DNA of 36,314 nucleotides. It comes from an uncultured Bacteroidota bacterium. Lineage in GTDB: Bacteria > Bacteroidota > Bacteroidia > Flavobacteriales > Flavobacteriaceae. The position numbers and the translations under genes are program-made. Where the stretch lies: NCBI GenBank assembly GCA_902509805.1, contig CABWZL010000009.1, positions 1 through 36,314 on the forward strand. The letters run 5' to 3'. A model generated the notes under the pieces. It saw only the letters and a list, made by a program, of their open reading frames with translations, did not search any database and was not told the origin of the DNA. Numbering within the stretch: the stretch's first letter is position 1; each line of letters opens with the position of its first letter. Shown here one piece after another: positions 8,708 to 16,934 of this stretch.

Positions 8708-9535
8708 ATGTCTATCATAACATTAACAACTGATTATGGAAATAAAGACTATTTTGTTAGTTCTTTAAAAGCAAAGTTAATAAGTGATATAGATGAAATA
8801 AATATAATTGATATATCACATAACATAAGCCCTTTTAACTTAACAGAGGCTGGTTATATTCTTGAAGGAGCATTTAATAATTTTCCAAGAGGAACTATAC
8901 ACATACTAAGCGTTGATTCAGAGTTAACACCCGAAAATAAACACATAGCAATAAAGTATGATGGGTGCTATTTTATAGGTGCTGATAATGGTGTTTTTTC
9001 ACTAATATTTAGAGATAAAAAGCCAGATCAAATTGTTGAAGTTAATTTGCATAGCAATTATAATTATGAAATTTCAGCAGATGATTTATTTGTAAAAGTA
9101 GCTGCTCATATTCACAGGTCAGGACCACTAAATGTAGTCGGGACAGAAATTAAGAGTATTAAAGAAATTACAAATTTAAGACCTGTTGTTAATACAGAAG
9201 AAAGTCAAATAATTGGTAGTGTAATCTATATTGATAATTATGGTAATGTTGTTACTAATATTACCAAAAAGTTGTTTAAACAAGTATCTAAAACTAGAGA
9301 GTTTACAATAAATGCTAGGAATGTTAAGTTCTCTAAAATTCATAAAAGCTACTCAGATGCAATTGATTTTAATCTTAATAAAAAAGATAGAGAAGAAGAT
9401 GGAAAAAAAATTGCTTTATTTAATAGTCTTGGCTATTTACAATTAAGTATTTACAAAAGTAATCCTCATACAGTTGGAAGCGCCAGTTCTCTCTTTGGTC
9501 TAAACTATAGAGATGCAGTAAGTGTATATTTTTAG
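8708..9535 (+). CDS. SAM hydroxide adenosyltransferase (DUF62 family)
   Basis: This 275-residue protein belongs to the family that uses hydroxide to split S-adenosylmethionine into adenosine and methionine; fluorinase and chlorinase are relatives. It starts with the family signature LTTDYGNKDYFVSSLK and includes DISHNISPFN and the ADNGVFSL segment. I chose ATG 8708 because a longer reading from ATT 8666 adds 14 residues before the beta-strand that normally opens the fold. It stands alone between the divergent phoH and dnaN. Confidence 0.9.
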   Translation: MSIITLTTDYGNKDYFVSSLKAKLISDIDEINIIDISHNISPFNLTEAGYILEGAFNNFPRGTIHILSVDSELTPENKHIAIKYDGCYFIGADNGVFSLIFRDKKPDQIVEVNLHSNYNYEISADDLFVKVAAHIHRSGPLNVVGTEIKSIKEITNLRPVVNTEESQIIGSVIYIDNYGNVVTNITKKLFKQVSKTREFTINARNVKFSKIHKSYSDAIDFNLNKKDREEDGKKIALFNSLGYLQLSIYKSNPHTVGSASSLFGLNYRDAVSVYF

Positions 9536-9594
9536 TGTTTGTATCTAGTAGATAACTTTTACTAGTTATAGTAAGAAATATAGTTTCAATTAAA

Positions 9595-9602
9595 TATATT
9601 TG
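9595..9602 (+). promoter_or_regulatory. Predicted -7 box of dnaN promoter
   Basis: TATATTTG is a perfect match to the Bacteroidota TAnnTTTG element, 11 bases before the dnaN ATG. No clear -33 TTG is found at a 19-base spacing. Confidence 0.5.
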
Positions 9603-9613
9603 AAAAAAAACAC

Positions 9614-10741
9614 ATGAAATTCATTGTTTCTTCATCATTACTTTATAAAGAAATTCAAGTTTTAGGTGGTATTATCAATTCATCGAATACTCTTCCAATT
9701 CTTGATAACTTTTTATTTGAAATAAATAACAATACACTCGTTTTAAGCTCCTCTGATCTCGAATCAACAATGACCTCTCAAATCGAGATTGAGTCAACTT
9801 CAACTGATAAAATTGCAATATCAGCTAAGCTGCTTACAGATATACTTAAAACGTTTTCTGAGCAACCTTTGACCTTTATTAAAACTGATAATAATACTAT
9901 TGAAATTACTGCTAGTAATGGTAAATATTCTCTAGCATATCTTAATGGAGATGAATTTCCAAAGCAAGTTGAGATTCTAGATGCACATGAAACTGTAATA
10001 AATGGATCTGATCTAGGAAATGCTATAAATTCAACAATTTTTGCTTCTGGAACAGATGATCTTAGACCTGTTATGAGTGGAGTTTTCTTTCAATTTAACA
10101 GTGAATCTCTAAAGTTTGTTGCTACTGACGCTCATAAGCTTGTTAAGTTTGAGACATCAGAATACACAGCTAATGAAGTTTCAGAATTTATTATGCCAAA
10201 AAAACCTCTTCAAATTTTAAAAGGCATCTTACAAACTGAAGGTTCTGATTTGACTATTCAACACAATGACTCAAATGCTAAATTTATATTTGATAAATCA
10301 TCAATTACATGTAGATTAATTGATGGTAAATTTCCTAATTATGAAGCTGTCATTCCAAAAGACAATCCAAATGTTTTAACAATCGACAGGCAGTTATTCC
10401 TAAATTCCGCAAGAAGAGTAAGTATATTCTCTAATAAAACTACCAATCAAATTAGACTTAAACTTGCTGGATCATTATTAAATATAAGTGCAGAAGATTT
10501 TGATTTTAGTAACAAAGCTGATGAAAACTTAGAATGTCAATACTCTGGTGATGACATACAAATTGGTTTTAACTCAAAATTTTTGATTGAAATGTTAAAC
10601 AATTTGGAATCTGATATGATTACTCTTTCAATGTCTCATCCTAATAGAGCTGGTATTATTAGACCTTTAAACGAGAGCGGTGAATCTAAGGAGTCAATCA
10701 CTATGCTAGTAATGCCTGTGATGTTAAATGATAATGACTAA
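9614..10741 (+). CDS. dnaN: DNA polymerase III sliding clamp (beta subunit)
   Basis: This ring-shaped processivity factor has three clamp domains. Recognisable parts include the N-terminal MKFIVSSSLLYKEIQVLGG, the SGVFFQF and ATDAHKLVKFE stretch of domain 2, the RLIDGKFPNYEAVIP motif, and a C-terminus ending VMPVML, where the hydrophobic cleft residues for clamp-binding peptides lie. The length of 375 residues is typical. It is not next to dnaA or oriC here, as is common in Bacteroidota. Its stop (TAA) overlaps the convergent CapB-like gene stop in CTAA. Confidence 0.96.
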   Translation: MKFIVSSSLLYKEIQVLGGIINSSNTLPILDNFLFEINNNTLVLSSSDLESTMTSQIEIESTSTDKIAISAKLLTDILKTFSEQPLTFIKTDNNTIEITASNGKYSLAYLNGDEFPKQVEILDAHETVINGSDLGNAINSTIFASGTDDLRPVMSGVFFQFNSESLKFVATDAHKLVKFETSEYTANEVSEFIMPKKPLQILKGILQTEGSDLTIQHNDSNAKFIFDKSSITCRLIDGKFPNYEAVIPKDNPNVLTIDRQLFLNSARRVSIFSNKTTNQIRLKLAGSLLNISAEDFDFSNKADENLECQYSGDDIQIGFNSKFLIEMLNNLESDMITLSMSHPNRAGIIRPLNESGESKESITMLVMPVMLNDND

Positions 10742-11994
10742 TCAGCTGATTCTTTAATTCCTTCAGGTGACTTTTTATAAACTCCGTCTTTTAACTTTTC
10801 TCTAATAGAAGCAAAAGCATCAAGTGTCTCAATAATATCAATTTCATTGTGAGAAGATGTTGGGATGAGTCTAAGTAGAATAATCCCTTTAGGAACGACA
10901 GGATATACGACTATTGAACAAAATATTTGATAATTTTCACGTAAATCTCTTACTAGTGCAAATGCCTCTGGAATACTACCTTGAAGATATACTGGTGTTA
11001 CACAACTTTGAGTTGAACCAATATCAAAACCTCTTTCCTTTAATCCAGATTGAAGCTTATTAACATTTTCCCATAGTTTATTTTTCAACTCAGGTTTAGT
11101 CTTAAGTAATTCTAATCTTTTAAGTGCACCTATAACAAGTTGTATTTGAAGGGATTTTGCAAATACCTGTGAACGCATATTATATCTTAGGTAGCCAATT
11201 ATTTCACTATCACCAGAAATAAAAGCACCAGTAGAAGCCATTGATTTAGCAAAAGTTGCAAAATAAACATCAATCTGATCCTGTACACCTTGTTCCTCTC
11301 CAGTTCCTGCACCAGTCTTTCCGAGAGTACCAAAACCATGTGCATCATCTACCAATAATCTAAATTTAAATTTATTCTTCATTTGAACAATTTCTTTAAG
11401 CTTTCCTTGTTCTCCTCTCATACCAAAAACACCTTCAGATATAACCAATATACCACCTCCTGTTTGTTCAGCCATTTTGGTTGCTCTTTCAAGATTTTTC
11501 TCAAGACTTTTCATGTCATTATGAAGGTATGTAAATCTTTTACCCATATGAAGTCTCACACCGTCTATTATACACGCATGAGCATCAATATCATAAACAA
11601 TAATATCATTCTTTGATACCAGAGAGTCTATTGTTGAGAGAATACCTTGATAACCAAAATTTAATAGATAAGCTGACTCCTTTGAGGTAAAGGCAGCTAA
11701 TTGAGCTTCAAGTTTCTCATGAAATTCAGTATGACCTGACATTAAACGTGCACCCATAGGGTATGCACTTCCATGATCCTTAGCAGCCTCAGCATCAGTT
11801 TTTCTAACCTCTGGGTGATTAGCAAGACCTAAATAATCATTTACACTCCATGTAATAACTTCTTTACCATTAAATTTCATTCTATTTGATATCGGTCCTT
11901 CTAGTTTTGGGAAAGCAAAATAACCTTCAGCTATTGAAGCCCACTTTCCTAGAGGACCTTTATTTTTATATATTTTTTCGAATAAATCTTGCAT
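10738..11994 (-). CDS. capB: Alpha-oxoamine synthase; probable cysteate C-fatty acyltransferase (CapB-like)
   Basis: This 418-residue fold-type I PLP enzyme belongs to the serine palmitoyltransferase/KBL/BioF group. The PLP lysine is K250 (FATFAKSM), the cofactor-holding DDAHGFG is at 216-222, and DAHAC with a stacking His139 is upstream. Such enzymes condense an amino acid with an acyl thioester and release CO2. The gene lies 5 bases after a cystathionine-beta-synthase-like gene. That pairing matches the published capnine pathway (CapA makes cysteate, CapB condenses cysteate with a branched acyl thioester), which produces outer-membrane sulfonolipids in gliding Bacteroidota. Cysteate rather than serine as substrate is inferred from this context; serine palmitoyltransferase is the main alternative. 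Confidence 0.72.
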   Translation of the reverse strand: MQDLFEKIYKNKGPLGKWASIAEGYFAFPKLEGPISNRMKFNGKEVITWSVNDYLGLANHPEVRKTDAEAAKDHGSAYPMGARLMSGHTEFHEKLEAQLAAFTSKESAYLLNFGYQGILSTIDSLVSKNDIIVYDIDAHACIIDGVRLHMGKRFTYLHNDMKSLEKNLERATKMAEQTGGGILVISEGVFGMRGEQGKLKEIVQMKNKFKFRLLVDDAHGFGTLGKTGAGTGEEQGVQDQIDVYFATFAKSMASTGAFISGDSEIIGYLRYNMRSQVFAKSLQIQLVIGALKRLELLKTKPELKNKLWENVNKLQSGLKERGFDIGSTQSCVTPVYLQGSIPEAFALVRDLRENYQIFCSIVVYPVVPKGIILLRLIPTSSHNEIDIIETLDAFASIREKLKDGVYKKSPEGIKESAD

Positions 11995-11999
11995 AGTTT

Positions 12000-13040
12000 T
12001 TATATATAATTAATAGAATTTTTTTTAGGCTGATAGAAAGCACTATCATAAAATCCTTGATTATTCATCCATTCATCTGAATAAATCTTACTAAGATATC
12101 TTGAACCATGATCTGGGAATACAACCACAACTAAACTATCCTTATTAAACTCATTTTCTTCATTTAGAATATTTGTAGCTTGAAATGCTGCACCTGATGT
12201 GTAACCAACAAACAAACCCTCATTTAAAGTAATTTCTCTAGCCATATGAGCACTATCAGAATCAGTCACTTTAACAAACTTATCAATAATTTTGAAATCA
12301 GTAGCTGAAGGAACTATATTTTTCCCTAACCCCTCAATTCTGTATGAATAAATTTCATTAGGATCTATTTTACCTGTCTCATGGTATTTTTTTAGTATTG
12401 ATCCATAAGCATCTACACCGATTATTTTAATTTTACTATTTTTCTCTTTAAGAAAACGACCTATTCCAGATATAGTCCCGCCAGTTCCACTACATGCAAC
12501 TAAATGAGTGATTTTCCCATCAGTTTGATTCCAAATTTCGGGTCCTGTTGTTTGGTAGTGAGCTTCAACATTTAATTCATTGAAATACTGATTAATATAT
12601 ACTGAATCTTCAATTTCATTATTAAGTCTCTTGGCTACTTCATAATAAGATCTTGAGTCATCAGAAGAGACATTAGAAGGGCATACATATATATCCGCAC
12701 CCAAGCATTTCATCATATTAATTTTATCCTTAGAAGCTTTTGAACTAACTGCTAGAATACATTTATATCCTTTTAAAAGAGAAACCATTGCAATACTAAA
12801 GCCAGTATTACCAGATGTAGTTTCAATTATTGTACTTCCTTTTTTTAACAACCCTTTCTTCTCAGCTTGATTTAAAATATGAAGTGCAATTCGATCTTTA
12901 TTTGAATGTCCTGGATTAAAAGCTTCATATTTTGTAAAATAAGAGCCTGGAAAGTCTTTAGTTATCTTATTTAGTTTGATAAGAGGTGTATTACCAATAA
13001 GCTCCAGTATGTTATTGAAAGGTTTATTGTCTTGTGACAT
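12000..13040 (-). CDS. capA: Cysteine-synthase/CBS-like PLP enzyme; probable cysteate synthase (CapA-like)
   Basis: This 346-residue fold-type II PLP enzyme has the PLP lysine K48 in [11 protein letters not shown], the substrate loop TSGNTG (75-80) and the phosphate-binding GTGGT (186-190). The C-terminal [16 protein letters not shown] resembles the end of the cystathionine beta-synthase core, but no CBS regulatory pair follows. In Capnocytophaga, CapA is a CBS-related enzyme that makes L-cysteate from O-phosphoserine and sulfite. Immediate linkage to a CapB-like acyltransferase supports the same role here; plain cysteine or cystathionine synthesis is the alternative. A TAAATTTG box lies about 20 bases upstream of the ATG. 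Confidence 0.7.
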   Translation of the reverse strand: MSQDNKPFNNILELIGNTPLIKLNKITKDFPGSYFTKYEAFNPGHSNKDRIALHILNQAEKKGLLKKGSTIIETTSGNTGFSIAMVSLLKGYKCILAVSSKASKDKINMMKCLGADIYVCPSNVSSDDSRSYYEVAKRLNNEIEDSVYINQYFNELNVEAHYQTTGPEIWNQTDGKITHLVACSGTGGTISGIGRFLKEKNSKIKIIGVDAYGSILKKYHETGKIDPNEIYSYRIEGLGKNIVPSATDFKIIDKFVKVTDSDSAHMAREITLNEGLFVGYTSGAAFQATNILNEENEFNKDSLVVVVFPDHGSRYLSKIYSDEWMNNQGFYDSAFYQPKKNSINYI

Positions 13041-13060
13041 TAGATCATTTAGATAAACAA

Positions 13061-13068
13061 CAAATTTA
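13061..13068 (-). promoter_or_regulatory. Predicted -7 box for the capA-capB pair
   Basis: On the minus strand this reads TAAATTTG, a perfect TAnnTTTG match, 20 bases before the ATG of the CapA-like gene. It lies between that gene and the end of the upstream metalloprotease gene, so it probably gives the pair its own transcript. Confidence 0.5.
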
Positions 13069-13078
13069 AATAAAAAAA

Positions 13079-15445
13079 CTAGTAATCACATGAAAAATTT
13101 CCAATAGGAGACCCATCTGGAATCTTTGTCTTTTCAATTGGTTTATATTGATCAGGATTACTTAAAAATCCATCAATTTTATTTATTAAAAAACGATTAT
13201 AATTATTAAGATTATTAGATAAATTATTCATGGTATCCATAATACTTGCAAGTATTATGGACTTTGATAAATCATTTGTTCTTGAGTTGTTAAAAGACAT
13301 AAAAAGATGATCTAAATAAAGTGATGAAGTATTTTTATTAACTGATTTTTCGTAAGTATTCAATTTTTTATTATCAAAAATTGATTTACTTATTTCCGCT
13401 AAATAATTTTCAAGAGTTAAAATATCATCTCCAAATATATTTTGTTGATTAATTCTATTAATTCTCTCAGAGTTTAATAGAAAAGTTAAAGTGTGATTAA
13501 TTAAAGAACTTGAAGTATTAATATAGTCGAAAGTAACACCAGTATTAGAAACAAAGTTTTCTCTTGTTCTAGGATTTCTAAATGATCTAGGAGATAAAAT
13601 ATCAATTAAATTATTAGGAAGAACAAGGTTCTTTGGTTTTAAAACACTTAATAAAGACTCAAGGGATTTCCTTTGAAGTTTACTATCAACAAACTTGATT
13701 TTATCATTATCATTATTTTTGACAAAATAAAGATAATCTACTCCTCCAATAGCTTTAGCAGCAGCTTCAATCTGATACCTATGTAACATATAAATCGGCA
13801 CTAAAATATCTTCTATTCTGTCATAAGGTTCACCTTCAACTAGGTTGTCCAAGTCAATATTTTTTAACGCTAAATCACGAACTTTTAAAAGCTTATTTAA
13901 TTCTTTGTAAGGAAGTTCACCATTATCCCATAAGTGTGAAAATGCATTAGCGCTTCCTACAGGTCTTGAATCTGAGTCACTTAAAAAATATAATCCATTT
14001 TTTTGAGCTTCATTAATAATTTTATCTAACTCATTATTTTCATTTTTTGTATTTGGAAAATCCCTGTAAGCGTATTGTACACTTACTTTATCCCAGTCAC
14101 CTATATTTTCTGAATATGCATCAGCAATACTTATTTCACCATCTACTAAATCTATTTTTGGATGAGGATAATCCATTACTGATGATCTATTATTAGCACT
14201 AGATATATAATTGTGAGCAAATCCTAAAGTATGTCCTATTTCATGGGCAGATAACTGTCTAATTCTATCAAGAGAAGTTTTTTTAATTAAAGACTTATTT
14301 TGAATATTATTAGGGTTATCTACTAATCCACTTAAAATCATGTAATCTTGTCTAACTCTTAAACTTCCGAGACTGACTTGACCTTTAATAATTTCACCAG
14401 TTCTGGGATCTACTATGCTTGCACCATAACTCCAACCTCTTGTTGACCTATGAATCCACTGAATTAGATTATACCTTACATCCATTGGGTCAGCATCTTC
14501 AGGTAAAACTTCAATTCTGAAAGCATTTTTATAACCTGCACTTTCAAAAGCTTGATTCCACCAATTCCCTCCTTCAATTAATGCTGTCTTAACTGGTTCG
14601 GGAGTTCCGTTATCTATATAATAAATTATAGGCTCTACAGGTTCACCAATTTCATCATTAGGGTTCTTTTTATTCAATCTGTGCCTAACAATAAATCTTT
14701 GCTCTAATTTTTCATCTATAGGAGTAGAATAATCATAAACTATAAATGGATTACTTCCACTTCTTGGATCAAATTTTCTTTTGTTGTAATTATTATCCGG
14801 AAGTTTAACGAAAGAGTGGTGTTGATTCACGGTAAGGTTAGTAGCTGTTGGTGTTACACTTCTAACTAGATTACCTGAGGGATTGCCCTTGAATGTAAGT
14901 AGAACATCAAACTCAATATTTTCAGGAAAAGCCTTTGTCCTCTGTAAATCAATAGCTGACATAGATTTATCAAGACTATAAGAGCCTGAATTTGAGTATC
15001 TTAATCTTTGTGAGACTCCATGAGCATCATTTAATAAAAATGGTGTTAAATCAATTTTAAATGATTCAGCTGATTTTTCAACTATCTCAAAACCAAATAA
15101 TACAGATCTTGCAAAAGCTTCCTCTACAGCTTTATTTTCAAGTTCGTTGGATGAGTTAGATATATATCTTAAGTTAGGCTGAATTAATAGGATTTTATTG
15201 CCTCTTTTAGTGAAATAAACAATTCTAGAATTTCCCAGTTGCCCCCTATCTAATCCCAAATCATTATTACCTACTCCTCTGCTTAACGAATTTATATAAA
15301 GAAACTCATCGTCTAGCTTATCAATTTCAAGAATTATTTTACCAGAATCATCACTATATGAAAAATTCATAAAACCCTGAAAATCTGTTTCTTGTGAAAA
15401 AGAAAAGTTTGAAATTAAAATAAATGACAAAAGAAATTTTTTCAT
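13079..15445 (-). CDS. Secreted zinc-dependent metalloprotease (metzincin-like, DUF5117/DUF5118 type)
   Basis: This is a 788-residue exported protein with a short signal peptide ending SFSQ near residue 18. The extended zinc motif [11 protein letters not shown] supplies three His ligands and the catalytic Glu, and a downstream SVMDYPHP supplies the Met-turn of metzincins. The long N-terminal region resembles the DUF5117/5118 domains found before this catalytic domain in Bacteroidota. The substrate is unknown; a role in extracellular or periplasmic protein breakdown is inferred. I prefer ATG 15443-15445 over a TTG two codons upstream. The 3' part contains a perfect 26-bp palindrome. Confidence 0.85.
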   Translation of the reverse strand: MKKFLLSFILISNFSFSQETDFQGFMNFSYSDDSGKIILEIDKLDDEFLYINSLSRGVGNNDLGLDRGQLGNSRIVYFTKRGNKILLIQPNLRYISNSSNELENKAVEEAFARSVLFGFEIVEKSAESFKIDLTPFLLNDAHGVSQRLRYSNSGSYSLDKSMSAIDLQRTKAFPENIEFDVLLTFKGNPSGNLVRSVTPTATNLTVNQHHSFVKLPDNNYNKRKFDPRSGSNPFIVYDYSTPIDEKLEQRFIVRHRLNKKNPNDEIGEPVEPIIYYIDNGTPEPVKTALIEGGNWWNQAFESAGYKNAFRIEVLPEDADPMDVRYNLIQWIHRSTRGWSYGASIVDPRTGEIIKGQVSLGSLRVRQDYMILSGLVDNPNNIQNKSLIKKTSLDRIRQLSAHEIGHTLGFAHNYISSANNRSSVMDYPHPKIDLVDGEISIADAYSENIGDWDKVSVQYAYRDFPNTKNENNELDKIINEAQKNGLYFLSDSDSRPVGSANAFSHLWDNGELPYKELNKLLKVRDLALKNIDLDNLVEGEPYDRIEDILVPIYMLHRYQIEAAAKAIGGVDYLYFVKNNDNDKIKFVDSKLQRKSLESLLSVLKPKNLVLPNNLIDILSPRSFRNPRTRENFVSNTGVTFDYINTSSSLINHTLTFLLNSERINRINQQNIFGDDILTLENYLAEISKSIFDNKKLNTYEKSVNKNTSSLYLDHLFMSFNNSRTNDLSKSIILASIMDTMNNLSNNLNNYNRFLINKIDGFLSNPDQYKPIEKTKIPDGSPIGNFSCDY
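13236..13261. repeat. Perfect 26-bp palindrome inside the metalloprotease gene
   Basis: The left arm TCCATAATACTTG is followed at once by its exact reverse complement CAAGTATTATGGA, with no spacer. It lies in the 3' quarter of the minus-strand protease gene, far from any start codon. It could form a cruciform or an RNA hairpin, or act as a dimeric protein site. The function is unknown. Confidence 0.85.
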
Positions 15446-15490
15446 AACCAATTTTTTAGAAATATAATTTTTTTTTTCGAATTCATATAA

Positions 15491-15498
15491 TTAATTTG
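15491..15498 (+). promoter_or_regulatory. Probable -7 box of prfB promoter
   Basis: TTAATTTG differs from TAnnTTTG at one position and ends exactly four bases before the prfB ATG (15503). That geometry predicts a leaderless or nearly leaderless mRNA. Confidence 0.4.
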
Positions 15499-15502
15499 AG
15501 AC

Positions 15503-16583
15503 ATGTTTTCAAAGGAAAATATAAAAGGAGTTAAGAAACGTATTGATACGTTAAGGGGGTATCTTTGACGTAGAATCAAAAAATGAGATTCTTAATAAGC
15601 TTGAAAAAGAATCTTCCTCTCCTGACTTTTGGTCTAAACCTAAAGAAGCAGAGCAAATTGTAAAAAAAATACAAAGTCTAAAAAAGCAATTATCTGAATT
15701 CTTAGATCTTAATATTCAATATGATGATGTTATAGTTCTAAGTGAATTTCTTTTGAATAAGGAAGTTACTGAAGCAGAAATTAATGAATCTTTCGATAAG
15801 TTACTTATTTCATTAGAAGACATAGAATTTAAAATGATGCTGAGTAAGAAAGAGGATAAAATGAGTGCAATACTCCAAATAACTGCAGGTGCAGGTGGTA
15901 CGGAGTCCTGTGATTGGGCTGAAATGTTGATGAGAATGTATCTAATGTGGGGCGAAAAAAATAATTTTAAAATCAAAGAATTAAATAATCAGTCAGGAGA
16001 TGTTGCTGGAATTAAAACTGCAACAATTCAAATTGATGGTGAATATGCATTTGGTTGGTTAAAAGGAGAAAATGGAGTGCATAGACTTGTGAGAATATCT
16101 CCATTCGATAGTAATGCTAAACGACATACATCTTTTGCATCAATTTATGTTTACCCTTTAGTTGATGATACTATTGAGGTTATTATTAACTCATCTGACC
16201 TTACATGGGACACAATGAGATCAGGCGGAGCAGGTGGTCAAAGTGTAAATAAAATCGAAACAGCTGTAAGATTAAAACACAAACCAACAGGAATAACCAT
16301 TGAGAATTCTGAGACAAGATCACAACTAGATAATAAGGAAAAAGCCTTAATGTTATTGAAATCTCAACTATATGAAATTGAAATACAAAAGAATAATGAA
16401 GAAAAAAAGAAAATAGAAGAATCTAAAAAGAAAATTGAATGGGGTTCACAAATAAGGAACTATGTTCTCCATCCATATAAAATTGTAAAGGATGTTAGAA
16501 CTGGTTTTGAATCAGGAAATACTGAGAATATATTAAACGGAGATATAAATGACTTTCTTAAATCTTTTTTATTAAATCGTTAA
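15503..16583 (+). CDS. prfB: Peptide chain release factor 2, with programmed +1 frameshift
   Basis: RF2 reads UAA and UGA stops and triggers peptide release. Translation starts at ATG 15503 and gives 21 residues up to CTT (15563-15565). An in-frame TGA (15566-15568) follows, and a +1 shift resumes at GAC 15567. The joined product is 359 residues: 15503-15565 plus 15567-16583. The main frame carries the peptidyl-hydrolase motif GGQ ([11 protein letters not shown]) near 243-253 and the RF2 core. A reader who starts at the first downstream codon in the main frame would lose about 80 N-terminal residues. Low RF2 favours shifting, so the gene is autoregulated by its own product. The gene is divergent from the metalloprotease. 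Confidence 0.97.
15554..15569 (+). promoter_or_regulatory. RF2 programmed frameshift site
   Basis: The sequence AGGGGGTATCTTTGAC is the classic prfB signal. An internal Shine-Dalgarno-like AGGGGG sits three bases before the slippery CTT, followed by the poorly terminating context TGAC. It stands out in a genome that otherwise shows almost no Shine-Dalgarno sequences. Confidence 0.97.
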
Positions 16584-16599
16584 AAAATTAGAAATAAAA

Positions 16600-16629
16600 T
16601 TGATTTATTAAAATATTAGAGTAATTTCG
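16600..16629 (+). promoter_or_regulatory. Predicted promoter of the cold-shock gene
   Basis: A TTG -33 element (16600-16602) lies 19 bases before TAATTTCG (16622-16629), which differs from TAnnTTTG at one base. The predicted 5' UTR is short (about 20 bases), unlike the long cold-shock leader of enterobacteria. Confidence 0.55.
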
Positions 16630-16652
16630 CTAAAATTATTAAAAATTAAAAT

Positions 16653-16844
16653 ATGAGTACAGGATTAGTAAAATTCTTCAACGAGACCAAAGGATATGGT
16701 TTTATTAAAGAAGATGATAACGATACAGAACATTTCGTTCATGTTTCAGGTCTTATTGACAGGATAGCAGAGGGAGATAAAGTAGAATTTGAATTAAAAG
16801 AAGGTAATAAAGGTTTAAATGCTATTAACGTAAAAGTTATTTAA
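16653..16844 (+). CDS. cspA: Cold-shock domain protein
   Basis: This 63-residue single OB-fold protein binds single-stranded RNA or DNA and melts mRNA structure. RNP1 is KGYGFIKE and RNP2 is EHFVHVSGL, with the usual N-terminal STGLVKFFNETKG. The gene is monocistronic: it has its own predicted promoter upstream and a strong hairpin terminator just downstream. Confidence 0.95.
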   Translation: MSTGLVKFFNETKGYGFIKEDDNDTEHFVHVSGLIDRIAEGDKVEFELKEGNKGLNAINVKVI

Positions 16845-16862
16845 TTTCCCCTATTACAATAT

Positions 16863-16890
16863 AAAAAAGCCCCAATGGGGCTTTTTTTTT
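16863..16890. terminator. Bidirectional intrinsic terminator between cspA and dnaB
   Basis: AAAAAAGCCCC, the loop AAT, then GGGGCTTTTTT form an 11-bp stem with T tracts on both strands. It sits about 20 bases past the cspA stop and also downstream of the convergent dnaB stop, so it can end both transcripts. Confidence 0.93.
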
Positions 16891-16934
16891 GCTTTAAACT
16901 GAATGTTTAAGGAGAGTATTAAATTTTATGATAT

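Noticed and set aside
9545..9569. Overlapping inverted repeats CTAGTA/TACTAG and ATAACT/AGTTAT before dnaN
   Set aside because: Arms are only 6 bp and lie in AT-rich DNA; there is no T run, and chance is a sufficient explanation.
13236..13261. Palindrome considered as a transposon end or a terminator
   Set aside because: It is inside an intact reading frame, has no loop or T run, and no target duplication or transposase is nearby.
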